A stretch of DNA of 32,148 nucleotides from JAATGI01 sp036510675 (GCA_036510675.1 DATCDN010000111.1:1-32148), one strand, 5' to 3'. Positions 7,207-16,378 are shown, numbered from the stretch's first letter. A program made the numbers and translations. The notes: generated from the sequence alone by a model not told the origin.

Positions 7207-8562
7207 CTACTGACGCGACATTCTCTTGAACATCGCGACCCCGCGAACCAGATCGACAGCACGCACGAGCTGATAGTCCGCAGCCGATCCAAAGGTCGCC
7301 ATCTCATTGGCTGCGGCGGTCACCGGCGTTACCGCCGGCTGTTTCGGCGTTGCGGACGGCGCGGCCGTTGGCGCTGCGATCTTCTTGGCCGCCGCATCGG
7401 TGTTCTTTAGCGCGTTCTTCAGGTCGGCCTCATGGCGAAAGTCCGGCTGAGCCACGGTCTCGATCTTGGCGGGCTCGACGACGACATCGGGCTTGATGCC
7501 TTCGGCTTGGATGGACCGGCCGGAGGGCGTGTAATAACGGGCGGTGGTAAGGCGGATAGCGCCGCCGCTTTCCTGAACCGGCAATACCGTCTGCACTGAG
7601 CCCTTGCCGAACGATTTGGTCCCGAGCAGCAGGGCGCGGTGATGGTCCTGCAGCGCCCCCGCCACGATTTCGGAGGCCGAGGCGGAGCCGCCATTGATCA
7701 GCACCACCACCGGCAGATTGGCCACCAGGTCGCGGTTGGGCCGCGCGTCGAAGCGGTGATTGTCTTGCGGACGGCGGCCCCGGATGGAGACGATTTCGCC
7801 CTGATCGAGGAATTCGTTCGCGACACCGACCGCCTCGTCTAGCAAGCCGCCCGGATTGTTGCGTAGATCGAGCACCACGCCGACGAGCTTGTGCCCCGAC
7901 TTGTCCTGCAAGGAATTATAGGCTTCGCGCAGCGCCGCGCTGGTCCGTTCGGTGAAACTGGTGATGCGCAGATAGGCGACATCATTGCCTTCGAGCTTCG
8001 ACTTCACCGGATCGACCTTGATATCGGCGCGCGTCAGCTTGAGTTCGAACGGGTCCTGCTGGCCGCGCTTCATCAGCAGCTTGACCTCGGTCCCGATGGT
8101 GCCGCGCAGGCGGTCGACCGCCTCCGACAGGGTCATGTCGGAGACCGGATCATTGTCGATCGCGACGATCAGATCGTTGGCCCGGATGCCGGCCTTCGCC
8201 GCCGGCGTGTCGTCGATAGGCGAGATGATCTTCACCGCGCCGTTTTCCATCGTCACCTGCATCCCGAGGCCGCCGAACTCACCGCTGGTCTGGACCCGCA
8301 TCTCGCGATATTCGGCGGCGTCCATGTAATTGGAGTGCGGGTCGAGGCTGGCAAGCATGCCTTTGACGGCCCCCTCGATCAGCTTGCTGTCGGTCACCGG
8401 CTCGACATAGTTCACTTTCACCGTCGCCAGAATCTCATTGAAGAGATTCATGGTAACCCCGGGACCGTGGTCGGGCGGGGCGGCGGCGACAAGGGCGGTG
8501 ACCGGCAGGGCCGCGCCAATGGCGATCGCGACGACGTAACTAAGGGGACGAAGGATTTTCAT
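7207..8562 (-). CDS. C-terminal processing peptidase, S41 family (CtpA-like)
   Basis: A 451-residue periplasmic serine protease that trims or degrades envelope proteins. A signal sequence covers about 1-28. A PDZ domain lies at about 95-180 (GLGMQV, then AAKAGIRANDLIVAID). The S41 catalytic core follows: LDLRNNPGGLLDEAV (231-245), nucleophile S295 in GGSASASE, and catalytic lysine K320 in KSFGKGSVQ, the expected 25 residues apart. An Ala/Pro linker and a short helical tail end the protein. The start at MKILRPLS is preferred because it puts the signal peptide first; the frame opens 35 codons earlier without a signal-like segment. The ribosome binding site is weak. The upstream neighbour on the same strand, 30 bases away, is the aspartoacylase-like gene, so the three leftward genes may form one unit. 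Confidence 0.93.
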   Translation of the reverse strand: MKILRPLSYVVAIAIGAALPVTALVAAAPPDHGPGVTMNLFNEILATVKVNYVEPVTDSKLIEGAVKGMLASLDPHSNYMDAAEYREMRVQTSGEFGGLGMQVTMENGAVKIISPIDDTPAAKAGIRANDLIVAIDNDPVSDMTLSEAVDRLRGTIGTEVKLLMKRGQQDPFELKLTRADIKVDPVKSKLEGNDVAYLRITSFTERTSAALREAYNSLQDKSGHKLVGVVLDLRNNPGGLLDEAVGVANEFLDQGEIVSIRGRRPQDNHRFDARPNRDLVANLPVVVLINGGSASASEIVAGALQDHHRALLLGTKSFGKGSVQTVLPVQESGGAIRLTTARYYTPSGRSIQAEGIKPDVVVEPAKIETVAQPDFRHEADLKNALKNTDAAAKKIAAPTAAPSATPKQPAVTPVTAAANEMATFGSAADYQLVRAVDLVRGVAMFKRMSRQ

Positions 8563-8591
8563 GATGAATCCGCGGGAAGAGGGAGATGAAG

Positions 8592-9536
8592 TTAATCGGT
8601 GAAACGACCCAGCCGCATCGCGGTCTGGCCGCGCTCGACAGAGGCTGCGGGCATGATGATGACGCAATCATCGTACGGTGTCACGACGAGCCGGCCGCCA
8701 TCCCGCGCAATCGGCGTGCCGGCTTTGGGAACGACACTCAGCCCGTGAAAGGATGGCGCGAAGGTGAAGTCGGGTCCGGCGACGGTAACGGCATGGGTGA
8801 CCTCGAGCACGCGCTGGCGCTGGTTTGGCGCCGGCGCCGGGGCGTCGATGGTCTGGGTCGCGGCCAGGAAGCGAAGCGAGGTGGCGAAAGCGGTCTCGGC
8901 CGCCTCGATTCGCCAATGCTCGCCGCATTCGATCAACAAGGCTGTGTTCGGCGCATCGGGATCGCCGAAGGCGCCATAATCCCGCAGCCGCGTGCCGCCG
9001 GCGTGGCCGGCATCGCGCATGAGGATTTCCGGCATGCCGACGCGTTGGGCGAGCGCCATTGATTTTGCGCACAGGCCCGTCAGCATCAAGGGTGGCGACG
9101 GGGCGGTCATCGAATGAATATCGAGGAGCAAATCCACGGCGTCGATGATCGGCCGCAATTCGCGCGCCCGCGTCAGTTCGACGCTGCGTCGTGGCCCTTC
9201 CAGCGTCGCCACGTCCCACAGGCGATTGAAATCTTCATCGACGAAGCGAGAGCGGTGCGGCTGGGCGGTCTCGAACCGCTCATAGGCGGCGATATTGGCG
9301 AACGCCAGGGTCAGGGTGCCGCGCACCGGGCGAATGCCGCGCCGGAACAGGCGGTCGAGCGTGACGGCGCCGCAAATCTCGTTGCCGTGGGTCAGCGCCA
9401 TGATCATGACGTGCGGGCCGGGGGCCGGCGCGATCAGGCTCGTGACATAGGGGATGCCGGTGTTGCCGGCGCGATAGGGCGTCAAATCGGGCGGAGTGAA
9501 CGCCACACGCGTCGCGGGCGCGGCGGCGACGCTCAC
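8592..9536 (-). CDS. Aspartoacylase / succinylglutamate desuccinylase family enzyme
   Basis: A zinc carboxypeptidase-fold hydrolase (M14-like) of 314 residues, expected to release an acyl group from an N-acyl amino acid. Zinc ligands fit H50 and E53 in LTHGNEICG and H141 in LLLDIHSM; an acidic residue in LLIECGEH (E203 or E206) could be the general base. The GTG start overlaps the stop of the ArgE-type gene as GTGA, which indicates translational coupling. An earlier in-frame start 14 codons upstream would overlap more and is less likely. The substrate is not determined: E. coli-type arginine succinyltransferase partners are absent here. Confidence 0.87.
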   Translation of the reverse strand: MSVAAAPATRVAFTPPDLTPYRAGNTGIPYVTSLIAPAPGPHVMIMALTHGNEICGAVTLDRLFRRGIRPVRGTLTLAFANIAAYERFETAQPHRSRFVDEDFNRLWDVATLEGPRRSVELTRARELRPIIDAVDLLLDIHSMTAPSPPLMLTGLCAKSMALAQRVGMPEILMRDAGHAGGTRLRDYGAFGDPDAPNTALLIECGEHWRIEAAETAFATSLRFLAATQTIDAPAPAPNQRQRVLEVTHAVTVAGPDFTFAPSFHGLSVVPKAGTPIARDGGRLVVTPYDDCVIIMPAASVERGQTAMRLGRFTD

Positions 9537-10696
9537 GTCCGCAGATGCTCCAGCACGCGTTCCAGAAACGTTTCGCATCGCGCGATCTGATCGAGCGCGA
9601 TGAATTCGTTTGGCTTGTGTGCCTGCTCGATCGAACCGGGGCCGCAGATGATGGTCGGGATATCGGCCGCCTGGAACAGGCCGGCCTCGGCCGCGAAGCT
9701 GACCTTGCCGGTGCTGTTGGCGCCGGTCAGGGATTGGACCAGCTTGACGATCGGGGCGTCGGGCGGGATCGACAGGCCGGGCGAATCGTTAAGCTCGTGG
9801 AAATGGATCGCGGCATCGGGGCTCACGCCGAGCATCTCGGGCAGCAGGCGGGCCTCGGCATAGTCGCGCAATTCCCGGTACAGCGCCTTGGGGTCGTCCG
9901 GCGCGATGGCGCGGATTTCGAAATCGAACGTGCATTCGCGCGGCACGATGTTGATGGCCGTACCGCCGCGGATGGTGCCGCAGTGAATCGTGGTGTAGGG
10001 CGGGGTGAAGGCGCCATCGTAGGGACCCTCGTCACGCTTGCGCCGCGCCATGTTCTTGAGATAGGCGACGATTTCGGCCGCCGCCTCGACTGCGTTGACG
10101 CCTTCATGGGTCAGCGCCGAGTGACTTTCGTGACCATGCACCTCGCAGCGCATGGTCAGTTTGCCCTTGTGCGCGATCACCGGCAGCATCAGCGTCGGCT
10201 CGCCGACGATGCAGCCGATGGGCCGCACCGGCCGTCGGGCGATATCGGCGATCAAATCGCGCACGCCGATGCAGCCGACCTCTTCATCATAGGAAAAAGC
10301 GAGGTGCAGCGGCGTCTTGAGCCGGGCGGCGACCATGTCCGGCACCTTTGCCAGCGCCAGCGCGATGAAACCCTTCATATCGCAGCTGCCCCGCGCGTAG
10401 AGCTTGCCATCACGCGCCGTTGCCGCGAAAGGATCGCTGTCCCACACCTGACCATCGACGGGAACCGTGTCGGTGTGGCCCGATAGCATCAAGCCGCCGC
10501 GATCATCGGGCCCGATGGTAGCGAACAAATCCGCCTTGCGCTTCGCCGGATCGAAATAGAGTTCGCTCTTGACGCCCCAGCCGTCGAGATAGTCACGCAC
10601 GAAATCGATGAGGGTGAGATTGCTGTCGCGGCTGGTGGTGTCGAAGGCAATGAGGCGCGCGATCAGATCGCGGCTGGACAGTCTGGTTCCCGGCAT
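9533..10696 (-). CDS. argE: Acetylornithine deacetylase, M20 family
   Basis: A 387-residue cytosolic metallohydrolase that removes acetate from N-acetylornithine in arginine synthesis. Seen: SGHTDTVPV (H74, D76), the bridging aspartate D106 in GSCDMKG, the catalytic pair E138-E139 in YDEEVG, and the dimerisation-domain motif HGHESHSA. IEQAHKPNEF near the end carries the last metal histidine. The match to ArgE-type enzymes is strong, but M20 deacylases overlap in substrate, so a related N-acyl amino acid is possible. It is translationally coupled to the aspartoacylase-like gene behind it. The RcnB-like gene lies 99 bases upstream. Confidence 0.9.
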   Translation of the reverse strand: MPGTRLSSRDLIARLIAFDTTSRDSNLTLIDFVRDYLDGWGVKSELYFDPAKRKADLFATIGPDDRGGLMLSGHTDTVPVDGQVWDSDPFAATARDGKLYARGSCDMKGFIALALAKVPDMVAARLKTPLHLAFSYDEEVGCIGVRDLIADIARRPVRPIGCIVGEPTLMLPVIAHKGKLTMRCEVHGHESHSALTHEGVNAVEAAAEIVAYLKNMARRKRDEGPYDGAFTPPYTTIHCGTIRGGTAINIVPRECTFDFEIRAIAPDDPKALYRELRDYAEARLLPEMLGVSPDAAIHFHELNDSPGLSIPPDAPIVKLVQSLTGANSTGKVSFAAEAGLFQAADIPTIICGPGSIEQAHKPNEFIALDQIARCETFLERVLEHLRT

Positions 10697-10754
10697 GACG
10701 CTACTATGCCGGAGACCCCATCACACGGCTAGGGAAACCGCGTGGCAGGCGGGA

Positions 10755-10785
10755 CGAGCGCCGCGACTGAGAGCCGCGACGCTCG
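10755..10785 (-). terminator. Strong hairpin between the RcnB-like gene and argE
   Basis: CGAGCG-C-CGCG pairs with CGCG-A-CGCTCG around a 9-base loop, ten pairs with one mismatch. It lies just after the stop of the RcnB-like gene, where a terminator is expected. There is no U-tract, so factor-independent termination is uncertain. Confidence 0.45.
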
Positions 10786-10795
10786 CGCATGACAC

Positions 10796-11395
10796 CTAAA
10801 GGAAGACGCCGTAGGCGATGTCCTGGACTGCATAGGTCGAAATATTGACCAGGACCAGATCGGGGCCATACCGCACCCAGGCATAGCCTGGCGGCGGCGC
10901 GGCGAGGCCGAGACCTGCGTAACCCGTATAGAAATAGGTTGGCGACACGAAAAAGGACGGGAAGATGCCGCCGACATACCAGCGATGATACCCATAGCCA
11001 TGGGGCCAAGCCCACGGGCGGCCATGGACGCGCCCGTAGTAGTGGCCACCATGGTAGAACCGATTGCCGCGCGGCGGATGATAGCCGCCGGAGCGTCCCG
11101 CCATATGGCCGGGACGGCCGGCGACATGACCGCTGGGGCGGCGGCCGGGACCGTGAGCGACGCCGGGGCGGGCTCCATGCCGGGGACCAGGTCTGACGGT
11201 GGCCCGTGCGCCAGGAGCATGGGCGCGCGGACCCGCATGAGTCGCGCGTGGGGCGGCACGAGGTGCCGCGCGCGGGGCGGCATGCGCCGCCGGATGCCCA
11301 CCACCGCCACCGCGATGCTCGTTATTTGGTGCGGCGAAGGCCAATGCTGGAATCAGCAAGGTCAGCGCCGCTGCGATACCAAGTACGCTTCTCAT
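10796..11395 (-). CDS. RcnB-like secreted protein, His/Gly/Arg-rich
   Basis: A 199-residue periplasmic protein. A signal peptide covers about 1-20 (LLIPALAFA, then APNN). A long low-complexity part rich in His, Arg, Gly, Ala and Pro follows (repeats of AAPRA). The C-terminal region, GYAWVRYGPDLVLVNISTY ahead of AVQDIAYGVFL, matches the RcnB family, named for the E. coli periplasmic nickel/cobalt homeostasis protein. In alphaproteobacteria such proteins are numerous and mostly uncharacterised, so metal binding is only suggested by the histidines. The ATG follows a GGGGG tract. Divergent from dgt; a candidate promoter is listed separately. Confidence 0.85.
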   Translation of the reverse strand: MRSVLGIAAALTLLIPALAFAAPNNEHRGGGGGHPAAHAAPRAAPRAAPRATHAGPRAHAPGARATVRPGPRHGARPGVAHGPGRRPSGHVAGRPGHMAGRSGGYHPPRGNRFYHGGHYYGRVHGRPWAWPHGYGYHRWYVGGIFPSFFVSPTYFYTGYAGLGLAAPPPGYAWVRYGPDLVLVNISTYAVQDIAYGVFL

Positions 11396-11431
11396 GGGTA
11401 CCCCCTGTTCGGCTCTCACCGTCAGCGTTGC

Positions 11432-11461
11432 GTTAGATCGAGTCAAGCAGGAACCAGTCAA
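11432..11461 (-). promoter_or_regulatory. Candidate promoter for the RcnB-like gene
   Basis: On the minus strand, TTGACT (11461-11456) is a good -35 box. TCTAAC (11437-11432) follows after 18 bases as a weaker -10, matching four of six consensus positions. A second TTGACT lies 15 bases downstream of the first. The 5' leader to the ATG at 11395 would be about 30 bases. Confidence 0.35.
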
Positions 11462-11561
11462 GTATTCAAGGTGCGATTGCATGAATAAATCGTTCCTCTA
11501 TCGCGCGATTCTCCGCAGGAGCGTTGCCAATACCCGCCCCCCCGGTTAGCCTGCGCGCCAA

Positions 11562-12740
11562 ATGACCGATCCGGCGCCGCTCGCGGCCTATGCTTGCCGC
11601 TCCGCTCGGAGCCGGGGACGGCTCCATCCCGAGGCCGAGAGCCCGACGCGCTCGCCCTACCAACGCGATCGCGACAGGGTCATTCATTCAACCGCGTTTC
11701 GCCGCCTGCAATACAAGACTCAGGTCTTCGTCTATCATGAGGGCGATCACTACCGCACCCGGCTGACCCACTCGCTGGAGGTGGCGCAGATCGCGCGCTC
11801 CATCGCGCGCGCCTTGCGCCTCAACGACGATCTGGCGGAGGCGTTGGCCCTTGCCCATGATCTCGGGCACACGCCGTTCGGCCATGCCGGCGGCGACGCG
11901 CTGGATGAGGCGATGCGGCCCTATGGCGGATTCGAGCATAACGACCAGACCCTGCGCGTGTTGACCCGGCTGGAGCGCCACTACGCGGAATTCGACGGCC
12001 TCAATCTGACCTGGGAGACGCTGGAGGGCGTCGTCAAGCATAACGGTCCGCTGATCGGTGGCCCCGGTGCGCCACCGCTGCCCGCGACCATTGCCGAATA
12101 TGTGATGCGGCATGACCTCGCGCTCGACGCGTGGCCCTCCGCCGAGGCGCAGGTCGCGGCGCTGTCGGACGATATCGCCTATAACAATCACGACATCGAT
12201 GACGGGCTGCGGGCCGGCCTGTTCGCCGTTGCCGATCTGGCGGACGTGCCGCTCGCCGGGCCGGTGTTCCGCGCGGTCGCGGCGCACTACCCGGGGATAG
12301 AGGAACCGCGCCTCGTCCATGAGGCGATCCGCCGGATGATCGATCTCATGGTATCGGACCTGATCGCGGAAACGACCCGGCGCATCGCGGCGGCGGGAGT
12401 TGCGGATCTTGAGGATATTCGCGCGCTCGGCGCCCCGACGGTGGCATTTTCCGAGACCATGCGCGCCAACGACAAGGCGCTGAAATCCTTTCTCTTCGAC
12501 CATATGTATCGCCACTTCCGCGTCAATCGCATGGCATCGAAGGCCCGGCGCGTGGTGGCGGAACTCTTTGCGCTGCTGCACAATGAACCCGACTGCCTTC
12601 CGAGCGAATGGCGCCACCAGGCCGAGACGAAATCACCCGCCCAGCGCGCCCGAATCGTCGCCGACTATATCGCCGGCATGACCGATCGCTATGCCCTTGA
12701 TGAGCATCGCCGGCTGTTCGACGCGGATGCCTCGCCATGA
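11562..12740 (+). CDS. dgt: Deoxyguanosinetriphosphate triphosphohydrolase-like protein
   Basis: A 392-residue HD-domain enzyme that splits dNTPs into deoxynucleoside and tripolyphosphate, limiting the dNTP pool. HD ligands are visible: H70 in RLTHSLEV, H99-D100 in LAHDLGHTPFGHAGGDAL, and a later Asp in LSDDIAYNNHDIDDG. The N-terminal DRDRVIHSTAFRRLQYKTQV motif is typical of the bacterial type with preference not limited to dGTP. It starts the long rightward operon and its stop overlaps argS as ATGA. Confidence 0.95.
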   Translation: MTDPAPLAAYACRSARSRGRLHPEAESPTRSPYQRDRDRVIHSTAFRRLQYKTQVFVYHEGDHYRTRLTHSLEVAQIARSIARALRLNDDLAEALALAHDLGHTPFGHAGGDALDEAMRPYGGFEHNDQTLRVLTRLERHYAEFDGLNLTWETLEGVVKHNGPLIGGPGAPPLPATIAEYVMRHDLALDAWPSAEAQVAALSDDIAYNNHDIDDGLRAGLFAVADLADVPLAGPVFRAVAAHYPGIEEPRLVHEAIRRMIDLMVSDLIAETTRRIAAAGVADLEDIRALGAPTVAFSETMRANDKALKSFLFDHMYRHFRVNRMASKARRVVAELFALLHNEPDCLPSEWRHQAETKSPAQRARIVADYIAGMTDRYALDEHRRLFDADASP

Positions 12741-14497
12741 ATCTCTTCAATCATTTCCTCGACAAAATCCGGGACGAGCTTCTGCCGGCGCTGATCGCCG
12801 AGGGCAAGTTGCCGAGCAACATCGTCATCAAGGGCCTGGTGGTCGAGCAGACGCGCGATCCGCGCCATGGCGACATTTCTGCCAACGCGGCGCTGGTGAT
12901 CGCGAAATCGGCGCGGATGAGGCCGCGCGATCTCGCCGAATTGCTGGCTGACAAATTCCGTGCCGACCCGGACGTCACGCGGGTCGAGGTGGCTGGGCCC
13001 GGCTTCATCAACCTGACGCTGGCGGATGGGTTCTGGCACGCGCGGCTGCGCGAAATCCTGCTGGCGGGTCCCGCCTATGGCGATTGCGCTATCGGCGCCG
13101 GGCGCAAAGTTAATGTTGAGTTCGTGTCGGCCAATCCGACCGGGCCGATGCATGTCGGGCATGGCCGGGGCGCGGTGGTCGGCGATGCGCTGGCGTCGCT
13201 GCTGCGGAAGGCCGGTTACGACGTGACGCGCGAATATTATGTGAATGATGCCGGCGGGCAGGTCGATGTGCTGGGGCGCTCCGCCTATCTGCGCTATCGC
13301 GAGGCGCTGGGCGAGGAAATCGGCGCGATCCCCGACGGCTTCTATCCCGGCGACTATCTGATCGAGGTCGGAAAGGAGAACGCCGCCGCCTTTGGGACCC
13401 ACTGGGCCGGCCGGCCGGAGCAGGATTGGCTGCTTCATTTCCGCGATGACGCGGTCATGCGGATGCTGGCGCTGATCCGGGCGGACCTCGATCTTCTCGA
13501 CATTCATCACGATGTGTTTGTTTCCGAGCGCCGCGATATCGTGGCGCGGGGCAAGATCGAGGCCGCGCTGGCGGCGCTCGACGCCGCCGGGCTCGTCTAT
13601 GTCGGCGTGCTGGAGCCGCCCAAGGGCAAGCTGCCCGAGGATTGGGAGCCGCGCGCGCAGACTCTGTTCCGCTCGACCAGCTTCGGCGACGATGTCGACC
13701 GGCCGCTGAAAAAATCGGATGGGTCGTGGACCTATTTCGCCGCCGATATCGCCTACCATCTCGACAAGTATCACCGCGGCTTTACCGACATGATCGATGT
13801 CTGGGGCGCCGATCATGGCGGCTATGTCAAACGCATGCAGGCGGCGGTAACGGCGCTGACGGGCGGGCACGGCACCCTCGATGTCAAGCTGTGCCAGCTG
13901 GTATCGCTGCTCGACCAGGGCCAGCCGGTCCGCATGTCCAAGCGCGCCGGCACCTTCGTTACGCTGCGCGAGGTGGTGGAGCAGGTCGGCAAGAATGTCT
14001 TCCGCTTCGTCATGCTGACTCGGCGCAATGACCAGACGCTCGATTTCGATTTCGCCAAGGTAGTCGAGCAGTCGAAGGATAATCCGGTCTTCTATGTCCA
14101 GTATGCGCATGCCCGCGCGCGGTCGGTTTTGCGACTCGCCGGGAATAGCATGCCCGATCTGGCGCTCGACCCGGAAGCGCTGGCGCGGGCGCCGCTGCAT
14201 TTGCTCGGCGACTCGGCTGAGTTGGCCCTGATCCGCCTTCTGGCGGGCTGGCCGCGCCTGGTCGAGAGCGCAGCCGAGGCGCATGAGCCGCATCGAATCG
14301 CCTTTTACCTCCAGGAGCTTGCATCGGCCTTTCACGGACTGTGGAATAAAGGTAAGGATGATACGAGCTTGCGCTTCATTCTTAGCGATTCGCCTGAAGT
14401 GACTTCGGCGCGCCTCGCTTTGGTGCAGGCGGTGGCATTTGTCGTGGCGTCAGGCTTGACGGTGTTCGGGGTCGCGCCGGCCGAGGAGATGCGTTGA
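12737..14497 (+). CDS. argS: Arginyl-tRNA synthetase
   Basis: A 586-residue class I aminoacyl-tRNA synthetase that charges tRNA-Arg. The N-terminal tRNA-recognition domain covers about 1-110. The HIGH-type motif is HVGH (139-142) in SANPTGPMHVGHGRG. The KMSKS-type loop is RMSKR (399-403) in PVRMSKRAGTF. The DALR anticodon-binding domain ends the protein (HRIAFYLQELASAFHGLWNK). The ATG overlaps the dgt stop by four bases. Its own TGA shares a base with the next ATG (TGATG). Confidence 0.98.
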   Translation: MNLFNHFLDKIRDELLPALIAEGKLPSNIVIKGLVVEQTRDPRHGDISANAALVIAKSARMRPRDLAELLADKFRADPDVTRVEVAGPGFINLTLADGFWHARLREILLAGPAYGDCAIGAGRKVNVEFVSANPTGPMHVGHGRGAVVGDALASLLRKAGYDVTREYYVNDAGGQVDVLGRSAYLRYREALGEEIGAIPDGFYPGDYLIEVGKENAAAFGTHWAGRPEQDWLLHFRDDAVMRMLALIRADLDLLDIHHDVFVSERRDIVARGKIEAALAALDAAGLVYVGVLEPPKGKLPEDWEPRAQTLFRSTSFGDDVDRPLKKSDGSWTYFAADIAYHLDKYHRGFTDMIDVWGADHGGYVKRMQAAVTALTGGHGTLDVKLCQLVSLLDQGQPVRMSKRAGTFVTLREVVEQVGKNVFRFVMLTRRNDQTLDFDFAKVVEQSKDNPVFYVQYAHARARSVLRLAGNSMPDLALDPEALARAPLHLLGDSAELALIRLLAGWPRLVESAAEAHEPHRIAFYLQELASAFHGLWNKGKDDTSLRFILSDSPEVTSARLALVQAVAFVVASGLTVFGVAPAEEMR

Positions 14498-15375
14498 TGT
14501 CGATCGATCAGGTCCACCACGCGGGCGAACGCCGGCCGCGCTTGAGCCAGCCGGCGCGTCGCAAGCGGAACCGCGTGTGGATGGTGGTGGGACTTTCCTT
14601 GGCCTTCGTGGCGCTGATCTGGGCCTGGGCGTTTCAGCGCGCCCCTGGCGCTCAAGGCATCGATGTTCCCGTGTTGACGGCCGACCATCAGCCGACCCGC
14701 GAGCGGCCCAGTGATCCGGGCGGCATGAAAGTTCCCGATATCGACCCGCTGGCCTATGACCCGGGTCGCGTCGCGCCGCGTATCGAGAATATTTTGCCGG
14801 CACCCGACCAGCCGCTGCCGCAGCCCGCCCCCGATCGTCAATTGGCTGCGGCCACGCCCCCGGCGAGTTCGGGCGGGGCCGCCGCGCCGGGCGATGAAGC
14901 CGCGCCATCGGATCACGTCGCCGACGCGGCCGGCGTCGGTCAGCCGGTGCGGTTGGTTCCCGACGTGCCGCCGCGCAAGCCCGTCCCGACCAAGTCGGCT
15001 CAGACGACGCCCCGCCGCGCCAAGGTCCCGCCGCTCGCCGCCGTGAAGCCGCTGCCCAAACCCAAGCCAGCCGCTGCGCGTATTGAGGCGAAGCCGCGTC
15101 CGGCCGCGACGCGGGCGCCGGAAATGGGCGGAAGCTACCGCCTTCAGCTGGCCTCCTTGCGCAGCGACGGTGATGCGCGCGCGGTCGAGGCGCGGCTGCG
15201 GCGTAGCTATGGCGATCTTCTGGGCGCGGTCGGGTTTTCGGTGGTCGCGGTCAATCTCGGGGAGCGCGGCACCTATTATCGCGTGATGGCCGGTCCGATG
15301 GGGCAGGGCTCGGCGGCCCACTTGTGCGATGCGCTGCGGGGGCGCGGCGCGGCGTGCATCCTTGCCAAGCCCTAA
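14497..15375 (+). CDS. SPOR-domain cell-envelope protein
   Basis: A 292-residue inner-membrane protein likely anchored at about 27-46 with a short basic cytoplasmic N-terminus. A long Pro/Ala-rich periplasmic linker (about 50-205) leads to a SPOR domain at about 210-292 (GSYRLQLASLRSDGDARA, then YYRVMAGPMG). SPOR domains bind glycan strands stripped of stem peptides at division sites. The start overlaps the argS stop as TGATG. Its place before nagZ fits a peptidoglycan role. Two cysteines near the end (LCDALRGRGAACIL) may form a disulfide, as in some SPOR proteins. Confidence 0.9.
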   Translation: MSIDQVHHAGERRPRLSQPARRKRNRVWMVVGLSLAFVALIWAWAFQRAPGAQGIDVPVLTADHQPTRERPSDPGGMKVPDIDPLAYDPGRVAPRIENILPAPDQPLPQPAPDRQLAAATPPASSGGAAAPGDEAAPSDHVADAAGVGQPVRLVPDVPPRKPVPTKSAQTTPRRAKVPPLAAVKPLPKPKPAAARIEAKPRPAATRAPEMGGSYRLQLASLRSDGDARAVEARLRRSYGDLLGAVGFSVVAVNLGERGTYYRVMAGPMGQGSAAHLCDALRGRGAACILAKP

Positions 15376-16378
15376 GGTTCCGCTGGCGGCGGTCTTTGGC
15401 TGCGCCGGCGAGGAGTTGACCGCCGCCGAACGCGACTTCTTCACGGCCGCCGATCCGCTGGGCTTCATCCTCTTCAAGCGCAATTGCACCAATCCCGACC
15501 AGGTGACGTGGCTGGTGGCGGCGTTGCGCGCGGCGGTGGGACGTACCGATGCGCCGGTCTTGATTGATCAGGAAGGTGGGCGGGTCGCGCGTCTCAAACC
15601 GCCGTACTGGCCGGCCTATCCGGCGCCCGGCGCGATCGCCGCATTGCAGGGCGATGCGGCCGAGGCAGGCGCGTTCATGGCCGCGCGTCTCATCGCCGAC
15701 GATCTCGCACGACTGGGCATTTCGGTCGATTGCTTTCCGCTGCTTGACCTGCGCGTGCCGGGGGCGGACGCGATCATCGGCGATCGCGCCTGGGGCGACG
15801 AGCCGTTGCGTGCCGCGCGGCTGGCGCGGGCGGCTTGCGATGGGCTGTTGCAGGGCCAAATATTACCCGTGATCAAGCACATTCCCGGCCATGGCCGCGC
15901 CACGGTCGACAGTCACCATGCTTTGCCGCGCGTCTCGACCCCGCGCGTGGAACTGGAGCGCACCGATTTCACTGTTTTCCATGAATTGCGGGACATGCCC
16001 TGGGCGATGACCGCTCATGTCGTTTACCAATCAGTCGATCCCGACCTCCCCGCGACCCTATCGCCGCGCGTGATCGGGGAGATAATTCGCGGTAGCATCG
16101 GCTTCGACGGGGTCCTGGTGTCGGACGATCTGTCGATGGGGGCGCTGGCGGGCAGCCTCGCCGCCCGAACCGGCGCGGCGCTCGCGGCGGGGTGCGATCT
16201 GGTTCTTCACTGCAATGGCCATATGGATGAAATGACGGAAGTAGCACGCGCGGCCCGCCCCTTGTCCGACCTGTCGCTGCAACGCGTGGCACGCGGCGAG
16301 GCTCGGCGGCGGCAATCGGCCCCGTTCGATCGCGGCGCGGCCGAGGCGCGGTTCCACGCCCTGATGGCGGCGGCTTGA
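15329..16378 (+). CDS. nagZ: Beta-N-acetylhexosaminidase, GH3 family
   Basis: A cytosolic glycosidase that removes GlcNAc from anhydromuropeptides in peptidoglycan recycling. Seen, numbering from the ATG: GFILFKRN (45-52), DQEGGRVARL (80-89), KHIPGHGRATVDSHHALP (183-200) with the His/Asp acid-base motif, and VLVSDDLSMGAL (262-273), whose first Asp (D266) fits the nucleophile. Start choice is uncertain: ATG 15329 overlaps the SPOR gene by 47 bases, while TTG 15362 (MPSPKVPLAAVFGCAG) overlaps by only 14 and fits family N-termini well. Neither has a clear ribosome binding site. The stop overlaps the next gene as TGATG. Confidence 0.94.
   Translation: MRCGGAARRASLPSPKVPLAAVFGCAGEELTAAERDFFTAADPLGFILFKRNCTNPDQVTWLVAALRAAVGRTDAPVLIDQEGGRVARLKPPYWPAYPAPGAIAALQGDAAEAGAFMAARLIADDLARLGISVDCFPLLDLRVPGADAIIGDRAWGDEPLRAARLARAACDGLLQGQILPVIKHIPGHGRATVDSHHALPRVSTPRVELERTDFTVFHELRDMPWAMTAHVVYQSVDPDLPATLSPRVIGEIIRGSIGFDGVLVSDDLSMGALAGSLAARTGAALAAGCDLVLHCNGHMDEMTEVARAARPLSDLSLQRVARGEARRRQSAPFDRGAAEARFHALMAAA

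Noticed and set aside
12689..14335. 548-codon open frame antisense to argS
   Set aside because: A shadow of the GC-rich third codon positions of argS; product is low-complexity Arg/His/Asp-rich with no motif, while argS has all its signatures.
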